Source of the DNA: Mangrovimonas sp. TPBH4
GTDB lineage: Bacteria; Bacteroidota; Bacteroidia; Flavobacteriales; Flavobacteriaceae
Direction of reading: 5' to 3'
NCBI RefSeq assembly: GCF_001280505.1
Contig: NZ_LBIO01000049.1
Span: 62,001 to 126,000 of the forward strand
Length of the DNA: 64,000 nt
Shown here piece after piece: positions 55,671-63,727 of this stretch. Each line of letters begins with the position of its first letter. The stretch's first letter is position 1. The notes under the pieces are model-generated. The model saw nothing but the letters and a program-made list of their open reading frames with translations. It had not been told where the DNA came from and made no database searches. A program made the translations under genes and the position numbers.

Positions 55671-57048
55671 TCTTTGATTTTAACAAATACATGATTCGAT
55701 GCGAATTGGCAATCACTTCCTTTCTCTCCAAAGTGAAGTAGTGCATAAACGCCTTTTCAAAATTTTCTTGATTATAAAAATCAAAATGTCCCTTGAATTC
55801 AGATTTAGCATTTAACAGTCGTTGCACCCATGAGTCTTCTCTTTTGGGAAATTCAATAATTAGATAGTTGGAAAAAGCAGCAAAAAACTCAGCCGACTTG
55901 TTAAATGGCACATTCCCTGAAAGAGATATATGATGTATCACCGCCAAAGCCAAGGTAATATCCGGAGAAAATTCCTGTAGCCTTTCCCTAAATGAAAATC
56001 GTTCATCATTATTAAACCCAATAGATGCCGATGGATTTAAAACATCTTGAACAAAAGGAGTCATATAACCTTCCTTGCTCCTTTTAACCTCCCTGTAATT
56101 GTTGTCTACTGCGTTGTTATCAATATCACATACCAAAGCCTGCTCCAGCCTAACATCAATTTTTCTAACAAATGTTCCATCATTCCCGCCAACATCTATA
56201 AGTGTTTTGGCTTTGTTTTCCTTTACCCAAGCAATCACTATTTTTTCCTTTTGTAGAAAGGCATCACTTGTATAATTGGTTTTGTTATAATAATCACCCC
56301 ATTCGCTAGCCTCCTTAAGTGTCAACCTCTTAATATATCCGTAAAGACTTTTAATTATTTTTTTTTGAGCAGCTTTGGATAATGTGCCAGACTTAACCTC
56401 CCCTTTATAATCTTCACTATGCTTATCTTCATATTTAGATAACAAATGAATGTTTGAGTATAAAAACGGTGAAAGCTTCGTTTTTCCTGGCAACATTGAC
56501 GATAATATCTTGATAGGAATCCCATCAATAAAACTATGCATCAATTTCAAGGATTGCGCTCCATGATAATGGGCTAAAACCAATGGCCCAAAGAAATGAC
56601 TAATAAATTGTTTATACGCCCGCCAAGGAGAATTATCTTGATAAAAATCGAAAGACAATGTATCTATAAAAATGGCTTTGCCCTTATGAAAAGTTACATT
56701 AAATGCAGTGGCGTCCTTTAGCGAAAAATCATGGTCCAAACAAAATTTCTGCAGCTTTAAGGTTAAAAGAGCTGCTTCCTTATATTGATTGAAACTCCAT
56801 TCATAGGGATATGTTACAAAAGGAATAAATTCAGGCTGGATAACAACTCCTGTATTGTCTTCCGTAATTTCCTTGTGAGAAATCAACAGCCCTGCTTTGA
56901 TTAATTTCTGATAAAAACCAGACTCCTTTAATGCTTTATATTGCTTAAAATAAAGAGGAGATATCTGTCTTTTTAAAATATTTCCCTCTGTAAAAACATA
57001 CCCAGAAGGGTCTCTGAAGGAAGAAGAGTGTTGAATCTTATCTGTCAC
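55660..57048 (-). CDS. NoeA-like fusion: kinase-like domain plus SAM methyltransferase
   Basis: The 462-residue protein has an N-terminal region (1-150) with KDATAFN (Asp112, Asn117) followed 12 residues later by the acid in IFIDTLSF (Asp129), spacing like the catalytic and metal residues of kinase-fold enzymes. The C-terminal half is a class I methyltransferase with the S-adenosylmethionine motif LIDVGGNDGTF (283-293). Relatives are annotated NoeA-like nodulation methyltransferases. It overlaps the genes on both sides by 11 bases. Acceptor is unknown; a glycan or glycolipid is the best guess. Confidence 0.75.
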   Translation of the reverse strand: MTDKIQHSSSFRDPSGYVFTEGNILKRQISPLYFKQYKALKESGFYQKLIKAGLLISHKEITEDNTGVVIQPEFIPFVTYPYEWSFNQYKEAALLTLKLQKFCLDHDFSLKDATAFNVTFHKGKAIFIDTLSFDFYQDNSPWRAYKQFISHFFGPLVLAHYHGAQSLKLMHSFIDGIPIKILSSMLPGKTKLSPFLYSNIHLLSKYEDKHSEDYKGEVKSGTLSKAAQKKIIKSLYGYIKRLTLKEASEWGDYYNKTNYTSDAFLQKEKIVIAWVKENKAKTLIDVGGNDGTFVRKIDVRLEQALVCDIDNNAVDNNYREVKRSKEGYMTPFVQDVLNPSASIGFNNDERFSFRERLQEFSPDITLALAVIHHISLSGNVPFNKSAEFFAAFSNYLIIEFPKREDSWVQRLLNAKSEFKGHFDFYNQENFEKAFMHYFTLERKEVIANSHRIMYLLKSKNAK

Positions 57049-57250
57049 TATTCTCGGTATTTTCTATATCCTTGTCAGTAACATCTATATCGTCAAAAAG
57101 CTCTTCATTTTTATCCTGTGAAAAACCAAAGAGTGATTTGATCTTAAACATCAAATTTTTAGAAAACAAGACAACACCAGCAACTGCAGCAATGACAGCT
57201 TGTACAACCATCGCCCCTAAACCAGGATCAAAATATAGAAAATGTACCAT
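57038..57250 (-). CDS. Small single-span membrane protein of the cassette
   Basis: This 70-residue protein has one helix pair or hairpin (DPGLGAMVVQAVIAAVAGVVLF), a basic stretch (KNLMFKIKSLFG) and an acidic tail (DIDVTDKDIENTENSD). It starts at ATG 57250 and overlaps the methyltransferase by 11 bases. It may anchor the methyltransferase at the membrane, an inference from position and topology. No family is recognised. Confidence 0.7.
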   Translation of the reverse strand: MVHFLYFDPGLGAMVVQAVIAAVAGVVLFSKNLMFKIKSLFGFSQDKNEELFDDIDVTDKDIENTENSDR

Positions 57251-57263
57251 TCTTCTTTTTCTG

Positions 57264-57271
57264 TAAAGATA
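57264..57271 (-). promoter_or_regulatory. Possible -7 box of the three-gene cassette
   Basis: TATCTTTA on the minus strand differs by one base from TAnnTTTG and lies 13 bases before the small membrane protein start, directly after the typA terminator. No clear -33 box was found. Confidence 0.35.
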
Positions 57272-57295
57272 GGAAACCCGTGAGACCTTTAAAGA

Positions 57296-57327
57296 AAAAA
57301 GCGAAACCTTTAAAGGTTTCGCTTTTT
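57296..57327. terminator. Bidirectional terminator after typA
   Basis: AAAAAGCGAAACC (57296-57308) pairs perfectly with GGTTTCGCTTTTT (57315-57327) around TTTAAA; the centre is itself palindromic. It lies 27 bases past the typA stop and separates it from the glycan cassette. Confidence 0.92.
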
Positions 57328-57354
57328 AAAATGATGTTTTGGAACATCTATATG

Positions 57355-59154
57355 TTAGATATTCTTATTACGCTTACGCTCTACTTCCGTTAATAAAATT
57401 TTACGGATACGTAAGTGGTTTGGAGTAACCTCTACATACTCATCCTTTTGGATGTATTCCAAGGCTTCTTCCAAAGAGAATTTAATAGCAGGTACAATTC
57501 TAGCTTTATCATCTGCTCCAGCCGAACGTACGTTACTTAATTTTTTGGTCTTGGTAATATTTACTGTCATATCATCTTGACGAGAGTTCTCACCAATTAC
57601 TTGACCTTCGTAAATATCTTCTCCTGGATCTACAAAAAACTTACCTCTATCCTGTAACTTATCAATCGAGTAAGGGATTGCCTGACCTTTTTCCATAGAT
57701 ACCAAGGATCCATTTTGACGCTCAGGAATACCTCCTTTTAGAGGTTGGTATTCTTTAAAACGGTGCGCCATAATAGCCTCACCAGCCGTAGCTGTCAACA
57801 ATTGATTACGTAAGCCAATAATACCACGGGATGGCACCATAAACTCAATCACCATACGATCGCCTTTAGCTTCCATACTTAACATTTCACCTTTACGTAT
57901 GGTTACTAATTCAACCGCCTTACCAGAAACATTTTCAGGTAAATCAATCGTCATCTCTTCTACCGGCTCACATTTCACACCATCAATTTCCTTGATGATT
58001 ACCTGTGGTTGCCCAATTTGAAGCTCATATCCTTCACGACGCATGGTTTCAATCAAAACAGATAAGTGAAGTACCCCACGACCAAATACCAAAAACTTAT
58101 CGGCACTATCAGTTTCCTGAACACGTAAGGCCAAGTTTTTCTCCAACTCTTTTGTCAAGCGCTCTTTGATGTGACGAGATGTTACAAACTTTCCGTCTTT
58201 TCCGAAGAAAGGAGAATCGTTAATAGTAAACAACATACTCATTGTTGGCTCATCAATGGCGATGGTTTTTAAAGCTTCCGGATTTTCAAAATCGGCAACA
58301 GTGTCACCAATTTCAAAACCTTCCAGACCAACGATAGCACAGATATCTCCAGTTTGCACGTGATCTACTTTTACACGTCCAAGACCTTCAAATACATGAA
58401 GCTCTTTAATTTTATTTTTAACCACAGTTCCATCACGCTTTACCAACGAAATGTTCTGTCCTGCTTTCAATTCTCCACGAGTCAAACGTCCAATAGCAAT
58501 ACGTCCTGTAAAGCTTGAGAAGTCTAATGAAGTAATCAACATTTGAGTAGTTCCTTGATCAAATTTTGGCTCAGGAATATGCTCGATTACCATATCCAAC
58601 AATGGCTCGATGTTTTCGGTTTGGTTTTTCCAGTCGTCACTCATCCAGTTGTTTTTCGCCGAACCATAAACGGTTGGGAAATCCAACTGCCACTCTTCCG
58701 CTCCAAGTTCAAACATCAGGTCGAATACCTTTTCATGAACTTCTTCTGGCGTACAGTTTTCTTTATCTACTTTATTAACTACCACACAAGGTTTCAATCC
58801 AAGGTCAATAGCTTTTTGTAATACAAATCTTGTTTGCGGCATTGGACCTTCAAAGGCATCCACCAACAACAAAACCCCATCGGCCATGTTAAGAACACGC
58901 TCTACTTCTCCTCCAAAATCGGCGTGACCAGGAGTGTCAATAATATTGATTTTAGTGTCTTTGTAAGTTACGGACACATTCTTGGAAGTAATGGTGATTC
59001 CTCTTTCACGTTCCAAGTCGTTATTATCCAATATAAGATCCCCTGTATTTTCGTTTTCACGAAACAATTGACAGTGGTACATGATCTTATCAACCAAGGT
59101 TGTCTTACCGTGGTCTACGTGAGCAATAATTGCTATGTTTTTAATCTTAGCCAT
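57355..59154 (-). CDS. typA: Ribosome-associated GTPase TypA/BipA
   Basis: The 599-residue GTPase has G1 [15 protein letters not shown]3 [15 protein letters not shown]4 NKVDKENC and the TypA C-terminal domain ([27 protein letters not shown]). It helps 50S assembly and stress adaptation, especially in the cold. It is single, with its own promoter (59178-59185) and terminator. The domain order distinguishes it from LepA and EF-G. Confidence 0.98.
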   Translation of the reverse strand: MAKIKNIAIIAHVDHGKTTLVDKIMYHCQLFRENENTGDLILDNNDLERERGITITSKNVSVTYKDTKINIIDTPGHADFGGEVERVLNMADGVLLLVDAFEGPMPQTRFVLQKAIDLGLKPCVVVNKVDKENCTPEEVHEKVFDLMFELGAEEWQLDFPTVYGSAKNNWMSDDWKNQTENIEPLLDMVIEHIPEPKFDQGTTQMLITSLDFSSFTGRIAIGRLTRGELKAGQNISLVKRDGTVVKNKIKELHVFEGLGRVKVDHVQTGDICAIVGLEGFEIGDTVADFENPEALKTIAIDEPTMSMLFTINDSPFFGKDGKFVTSRHIKERLTKELEKNLALRVQETDSADKFLVFGRGVLHLSVLIETMRREGYELQIGQPQVIIKEIDGVKCEPVEEMTIDLPENVSGKAVELVTIRKGEMLSMEAKGDRMVIEFMVPSRGIIGLRNQLLTATAGEAIMAHRFKEYQPLKGGIPERQNGSLVSMEKGQAIPYSIDKLQDRGKFFVDPGEDIYEGQVIGENSRQDDMTVNITKTKKLSNVRSAGADDKARIVPAIKFSLEEALEYIQKDEYVEVTPNHLRIRKILLTEVERKRNKNI

Positions 59155-59474
59155 AATGACGCCTTATTTTAAGCGTGCAAAGGTACATTAAATTCCTTAG
59201 GAAAAATTAATTATCAATAATTATTACAATCCTTTAAAACAAATTTCAAAAGCATTTAACATGCCCTCCCACAAACCAACCAACTAACTGAATGCAAACA
59301 TCTTAAAAACACTCAATTTAAATTAAAGATTTATTAATTTAGTTAATTCTATGTTAGAATAATCCAAAAACAGGGGTTCTATACGTATATTTATGAGAAG
59401 AATGACCTTTAACATTATACTTCACCTACTTATCACCAATAATTAATATACATTTTAGTTAAGATCATTTAAAA
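59155..59474. other. 320-base spacer between typA and a divergent membrane protein
   Basis: The stretch is very AT-rich. It holds the typA promoter at the left end (minus strand). I see no convincing gene, RNA or repeat in the rest. A short TATATTTA resemblance near 59386 could be a plus-strand promoter, but it is too weak to claim. Confidence 0.5.
59178..59185 (-). promoter_or_regulatory. typA promoter -7 box
   Basis: TACCTTTG on the minus strand is the preferred version of TAnnTTTG and is identical to the boxes before rpsL and rlmB. It lies 23 bases before the typA ATG. The -33 region is only TTTTTC-like. Confidence 0.6.
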
Positions 59475-59834
59475 ATGAATCTAATTCAAAAATATTCCAA
59501 ATTCATACCCTACCTATATTTCCTGTCGGTAATCGTCTTTTGGTTTACTGATGTCAACCGAAATCTGGGCATTGAAGCCTATCCTATTTTAATTTTTGCT
59601 CTGCCTTTTGTTTGGCAACTCATAAAACCAAGTAAGCAACTCAACTTCTCACTGGGCATCACCTTTGTGTGCCTGTCCTCTTATATGATTTGGGCCTACC
59701 TTTCAGATTTACTCAATATCATTCAATTTTCAAGCTTTGTGAAAAGGTTTGTCCTTTATGGTGGCCTCTTTGTATTTGCCAATTTTGCCATGTCTCTTTG
59801 GATGATTCGAAACAGCATAAAAAAAACCTTTTAA
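59475..59834 (+). CDS. Small polytopic membrane protein of unknown function
   Basis: The 119-residue protein has about four hydrophobic helices (IPYLYFLSVIVFWF, YPILIFALPFVWQLI, FSLGITFVCLSSYMIWAYL, RFVLYGGLFVFANFAMSLWMI) and short loops. No family is recognised. It is followed by kdsA after 39 bases, but a TATATTTG box in the gap suggests kdsA has its own promoter. There is no evidence it acts in KDO metabolism. Confidence 0.65.
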   Translation: MNLIQKYSKFIPYLYFLSVIVFWFTDVNRNLGIEAYPILIFALPFVWQLIKPSKQLNFSLGITFVCLSSYMIWAYLSDLLNIIQFSSFVKRFVLYGGLFVFANFAMSLWMIRNSIKKTF

Positions 59835-59839
59835 ATGCG

Positions 59840-59847
59840 TATATTTG
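59840..59847 (+). promoter_or_regulatory. kdsA promoter -7 box
   Basis: TATATTTG matches TAnnTTTG and ends 26 bases before the kdsA ATG. No TTTG is found at a suitable distance upstream. Confidence 0.5.
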
Positions 59848-59873
59848 CCGCTCAATTTTAGAAATTCAAGCAG

Positions 59874-60692
59874 ATGAAACTCAGCGATGTCCCTAACATA
59901 AAACACAGCAATTCAAACAATTTCTTTTTATTGGCCGGTCCATGTGCCATTGAAGGCGAAGACATGGCCATGCGCATTGCCGAAAAAGTGGTGGGCATTA
60001 CCAACAAACTGGAAATCCCTTATGTATTTAAAGGAAGTTTCAAAAAAGCCAATCGTAGTAGAATTGATAGTTTTACAGGGATCGGTGACGAGAAAGCCTT
60101 GAAAATTTTACAAAAAGTCTCCCAAGAATTTGGCGTGCCTACAGTTACAGATATCCATGAAGTTTCTGACGCTGCAAAAGCTGCTGAATATGTAGACGTC
60201 CTTCAAATTCCAGCCTTTTTGGTAAGACAGACGGATTTGGTTGTGGCGGCCGCCGAAACAGGCAAAGTGGTCAACCTTAAAAAAGGACAATTCATGAGCC
60301 CTGAAGCCATGAAACATGCGGTGCAAAAGGTAAAAGATTCAGGAAGTGACAAAGCTTGGATTACCGACCGTGGTACCATGTTTGGTTATCAAGACATGAT
60401 TGTTGATTTTAGAGGCATCCCTACCATGAAGCAATACGCACCAGTAGTATTGGATGTAACCCACTCTCTTCAACAACCAAACCAAACGGCTGGGGTAACA
60501 GGCGGAAGACCTGATATGATTGAAACCATTGCTCGTGCAGGAGTTGTCAATAATGTTGATGGCCTATTTATTGAAACCCATTTTGATCCAGCCAAAGCCA
60601 AAAGTGATGGAGCCAATATGTTGCATTTGGACAACTTGGAAAACCTTCTTACCAACCTAGTTGCAATTAGAAAAACAATTAACTCTTTATAA
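59874..60692 (+). CDS. kdsA: 3-deoxy-8-phosphooctulonate synthase
   Basis: This 272-residue protein shows the KdsA pattern: LLAGPCAIEGEDMAMRIAE, KGSFKKANRSRIDSFTGIG, QIPAFLVRQTDLVVAAAETG and ITDRGTMFGYQDMIVDFRGIP. It condenses phosphoenolpyruvate and arabinose 5-phosphate to KDO-8-phosphate for the lipopolysaccharide core. It lies near but outside the glycan locus, with its own promoter box. Metal dependence was not assigned. Confidence 0.97.
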   Translation: MKLSDVPNIKHSNSNNFFLLAGPCAIEGEDMAMRIAEKVVGITNKLEIPYVFKGSFKKANRSRIDSFTGIGDEKALKILQKVSQEFGVPTVTDIHEVSDAAKAAEYVDVLQIPAFLVRQTDLVVAAAETGKVVNLKKGQFMSPEAMKHAVQKVKDSGSDKAWITDRGTMFGYQDMIVDFRGIPTMKQYAPVVLDVTHSLQQPNQTAGVTGGRPDMIETIARAGVVNNVDGLFIETHFDPAKAKSDGANMLHLDNLENLLTNLVAIRKTINSL

Positions 60693-60724
60693 CATCCTTT
60701 AGGGGAACGCATATTTGCAACATC

Positions 60725-61189
60725 ATGATTCAAATTAGAGAAGCTACCAAAGAAGACATTCCGTTTATTACTGCACTTTTCAGGGATACCATCCAGAATG
60801 TTAACAGTAAGGACTATTCTGAAAAACAGATAGAAGTTTGGGCTTCTGGTGCCAATGATATCGAGAAATGGGAAGAACGCATTGAGTCCCTTTATTTCAT
60901 TGTTGCCGAACAAGATGACACCATCACAGGCTTTGCCTACCTTAAAAACGGTAATTATCTAGACGGACTTTTTGTACACAAGGATTACCAGCGCCAGGGC
61001 ATTGCCTCTAAACTTTTAAGGGTGATGGAATCTTACGCCATTGGAGAAGGCTTTGAAGAGATGCGCTCCGATGTTAGCAAAACAGCACTCCCCTTTTTCG
61101 AGAACCATTATTTTGATGTCATCAAAAAACAGAAGAAACCTTTTAAAGGCATCGTGTTCCAAAACTATTTGGTGAATAAAGCTTTATAA
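60725..61189 (+). CDS. GNAT-family N-acetyltransferase
   Basis: The 154-residue protein has the acetyl-CoA loop YLDGLFVHKDYQRQGIASKLL with QRQGIA at 89-94, and the C-terminal KTALPFFENHYFDVIKK region common to ElaA/PhnO-like GNATs. Its substrate is unknown. A CATATTTG box (60710-60717) ends only seven bases before the ATG, so the mRNA may lack a leader. Confidence 0.9.
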   Translation: MIQIREATKEDIPFITALFRDTIQNVNSKDYSEKQIEVWASGANDIEKWEERIESLYFIVAEQDDTITGFAYLKNGNYLDGLFVHKDYQRQGIASKLLRVMESYAIGEGFEEMRSDVSKTALPFFENHYFDVIKKQKKPFKGIVFQNYLVNKAL

Positions 61190-61298
61190 ACTTTTGATCA
61201 TTGATCTCTACTTAGGTCTATTACTATAATCTTTCATTTCTTAAACCTCTAGATTTTTTTTTCAAAAAAACATAGTTCAAAATTGAAATAAATTTATT

Positions 61299-61317
61299 TA
61301 CTTTGTTTTTCAAAGTA
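61299..61317. promoter_or_regulatory. Operator-like dyad, copy 1
   Basis: TACTTTG-N5-CAAAGTA is a perfect 7-bp dyad with a five-base spacer. It ends seven bases before the ATG of the membrane protein gene and is repeated before creD. Its right half continues as CAAAGTACTTTAA, so a third half-site (AAAGTACTTT is itself a palindrome) overlaps it. Confidence 0.6.
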
Positions 61318-61324
61318 CTTTAAT

Positions 61325-61933
61325 ATGGAATCAAAAGATTATCTAAAAGACATTACCGAAATTAAAAACCTAATGAACAAATCCTCGCGATTTATTTCAT
61401 TAAGCGGCCTCTCTGGAATTCTCGCTGGTATTTACGCCCTAATTGGAGCTAGTGTTGCCTATTGGCTCGTTGCCAATTCCGATAGAGATTATCTAATATT
61501 GGATGGTATGATTTTCAAATTGGTGATGTTAGATCTGTTTTTGATTGCCTTTTTAAGCGCAGTTACAGGCGTGATCCTAACCACCAGAAAAGCGAAAAAA
61601 GCAGGTGAAAAAATATGGGATGGCGCTTCCAAAAGATTGGTCATAAATTTTTTGATTCCTCTGGTAGTAGGCGGTATCTACATCTTGATAATTTTGGGTC
61701 AACAAAAATATGGTCAAACTGGTGCTCTAATGCTTATTTTTTATGGACTGGCATTAATCAACGCGTCAAAGTATAGTATAGGAGATATTCGCTATTTAGG
61801 TTTCGCCGAAATAATTTTAGGCTTAATTTGCGCCCTATATCCCGGTTGTGGTTTTTGGCTGTGGGTCATTGGCTTTGGCCTTATGCACATCATTTACGGT
61901 ACTTGGATGCATTTCAAATATGACAGAGCATAG
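61325..61933 (+). CDS. Polytopic membrane protein of the CreD module
   Basis: The 202-residue protein has an N-terminal cytoplasmic helix (SKDYLKDITEIKNLMNKSSRF) and about six transmembrane segments (LSGLSGILAGIYALIGASVAYW, LDLFLIAFLSAVTGVI, LVINFLIPLVVGGIYILIIL, IILGLICALYPGCGFWLWVIGFGLMHIIYG). No family is recognised. It precedes the winged-helix regulator by three bases and starts right after an operator-like dyad. It may sense the membrane or work with CreD, an inference. Confidence 0.75.
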   Translation: MESKDYLKDITEIKNLMNKSSRFISLSGLSGILAGIYALIGASVAYWLVANSDRDYLILDGMIFKLVMLDLFLIAFLSAVTGVILTTRKAKKAGEKIWDGASKRLVINFLIPLVVGGIYILIILGQQKYGQTGALMLIFYGLALINASKYSIGDIRYLGFAEIILGLICALYPGCGFWLWVIGFGLMHIIYGTWMHFKYDRA

Positions 61934-61936
61934 GTT

Positions 61937-62230
61937 TTGAGCATTATCAACAACATAAATAAGGTCTTTGACCATAGAATTAGGCTGGGTATTATGTCCA
62001 TTTTAATGGTCAACGAATACGCCGATTTCAATACCTTAAAAGAACTTCTCGGTGCTACGGACGGGAATCTTGCCAGCCATACGAAGGCTCTGGAAAAGGC
62101 AGAATATATAAAGGTGGAAAAGCAATTTATAGGAAGAAAACCTAACACACGCTATTCGGTGACAAAACTTGGCAAAGTCGAATTTCAAAAGCACATCGAA
62201 GCCCTTGAAAAATTGATCAATAAACAATAA
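61937..62230 (+). CDS. Winged-helix transcriptional regulator
   Basis: This 97-residue protein opens with a TTG (no ATG keeps the family start) and has a compact winged-helix domain: NKVFDHRIRLGIMSILM, DFNTLKELLGATDGNLASHTKALEKAEYIKVEK, then RKPNTRYSVTKLGK. The pattern fits the small MarR/PadR-like regulators paired with CreD in Bacteroidota. It is coupled to the membrane protein gene. It is the natural candidate to bind the repeated TACTTTG-N5-CAAAGTA dyads. Confidence 0.88.
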   Translation: MSIINNINKVFDHRIRLGIMSILMVNEYADFNTLKELLGATDGNLASHTKALEKAEYIKVEKQFIGRKPNTRYSVTKLGKVEFQKHIEALEKLINKQ

Positions 62231-62248
62231 CATATTTTTTTATCAACT

Positions 62249-62267
62249 TACTTTGAATTTCAAAGTA
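62249..62267. promoter_or_regulatory. Operator-like dyad, copy 2
   Basis: TACTTTG-N5-CAAAGTA recurs here with only the spacer changed (AATTT instead of TTTTT), again followed by CTTTAA. It lies 16 bases before the creD ATG. Confidence 0.6.
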
Positions 62268-62283
62268 CTTTAAACACTTAACC

Positions 62284-63657
62284 ATGGAACAACTACAAAA
62301 ACCTCAACCGAACAAATTTGGCAACTGGCTAAAAACCTCTATTACAGCAAGAATGCTCATGGTAGGTTTCTTGGTATTGATTTTATTGATTCCCCTTTCA
62401 TTTATTGAAAGCCTCATTTTTGAACGTTCCATGCGACAACAGGATGTGGTCAACGAAATCAATGACAAATGGGGAAACCACGTGATGATTTACGGCCCTA
62501 TTTTAAAACTCCCATACAAAACCTATTCGGAAACAAAAACCTACAACGAACAAACCAAAACCTATTTTACCGAAACGACATCAGAAATAAAATATGCCTA
62601 TATCTTTCCTGAATCCTTAACATCTGATGTAGATGTCGATTCTAAATCTTTGAACCGAAACAATTATGAGTCGGCCGTCTACACCGCTAACATGGATTTT
62701 AATGGGAATTTTCCAATCCCCAACCTTAAAATAAAAGACATCAAGGATGAGGATATCTTGTGGAACAAAGCCACAATTCTTATTAAAACGTCCAATCTAA
62801 AGGGCATAAAGAATGAAATGTCCTTAAAATTGAACGACAGCACCTATTCTTTTGAAACCAACTTTAAAAACAATTCTAGAAATAGCTCACAATTGGATGA
62901 ATTGGAATCTGGATTTTTAAAAGAAACGGATGTTCCAAAATCTGCCAATACCAATTTCAGTTTCCACATGACCTTTAACGGAAGCCAGAACATTCAGCTC
63001 ATTCCAATTGGAAAAACAACCACCATGCATATGACGTCCAATTGGGCCAACCCTAGTTTTATTGGCAATTTTCTTCCCAACGACGAAACAAAAACCATTA
63101 CAGACGAAGGTTTTGAAGCCGATTGGAAAATCCTGCATATCAACAGGGCCTTTTCTCAGCAATACTTAAAAAACATACCAGATTTACAGGAATTTGCCTT
63201 CGGCACCAAGTTTATCGTCATGGTAGACGAATACCAAAAAAGTGAGCGCTCTGCCAAATATGGCTTCCTTGTCATCGGGTTAACCTTCCTCATTTTCTTC
63301 CTCATACAAACCATGAGTAACATTAATATACACCCATTTCAATATTTAATGATTGGTTTGGCACTCACCATGTTTTACACTTTGCTCGTTTCCATTTCGG
63401 AACACAGTAATTTCCTAAAAGCTTATTTGGTAGCAGGTATTTCGGTGGTGACTCTTATAACACTGTACTCCAAATCCATACTCAAAACCTTTAAGTTCCC
63501 CATTTTTATTGGATTGAGCCTTACTGCGCTTTACACCTTCATCTACGTCATTATTCAATTGGAAAACTATGCGCTTTTGGTTGGCAGCATTGGACTGTTC
63601 ATCATTTTGGCAACCGTCATGTTTGTATCTAGAAAAATTGATTGGAATAACGGATAA
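62284..63657 (+). CDS. creD: Inner membrane protein CreD-like
   Basis: The 457-residue protein has an N-terminal helix, a large periplasmic domain (about residues 50-330) and a C-terminal cluster of six helices (YGFLVIGLTFLIFFLIQTMSNINIHPFQYLMIGLALTMFYTLLVS), the CreD/CbrB pattern. CreD is tied to envelope stress and beta-lactam tolerance in enterobacteria, but its activity is unknown. Here it follows its regulator and an operator-like dyad. No CreBC two-component genes are nearby. Confidence 0.9.
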   Translation: MEQLQKPQPNKFGNWLKTSITARMLMVGFLVLILLIPLSFIESLIFERSMRQQDVVNEINDKWGNHVMIYGPILKLPYKTYSETKTYNEQTKTYFTETTSEIKYAYIFPESLTSDVDVDSKSLNRNNYESAVYTANMDFNGNFPIPNLKIKDIKDEDILWNKATILIKTSNLKGIKNEMSLKLNDSTYSFETNFKNNSRNSSQLDELESGFLKETDVPKSANTNFSFHMTFNGSQNIQLIPIGKTTTMHMTSNWANPSFIGNFLPNDETKTITDEGFEADWKILHINRAFSQQYLKNIPDLQEFAFGTKFIVMVDEYQKSERSAKYGFLVIGLTFLIFFLIQTMSNINIHPFQYLMIGLALTMFYTLLVSISEHSNFLKAYLVAGISVVTLITLYSKSILKTFKFPIFIGLSLTALYTFIYVIIQLENYALLVGSIGLFIILATVMFVSRKIDWNNG

Positions 63658-63672
63658 TCTTTTCCCCAAAAC

Positions 63673-63711
63673 AACTCCTGTTCCCTTCATCCCATTGAAG
63701 GGGCGGGAGTT
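63673..63711. repeat. GC-rich imperfect palindrome after creD
   Basis: AACTCC...GGAGTT (outer) and CCCTTCA...TGAAGGG (inner) form a long imperfect stem around a six-base centre. It is much more GC-rich than its surroundings and is followed by TTTAAAA, so it may terminate creD. Such palindromes occur in many copies in some flavobacterial genomes. Confidence 0.55.
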
Positions 63712-63727
63712 TAAAACCTACCACATA

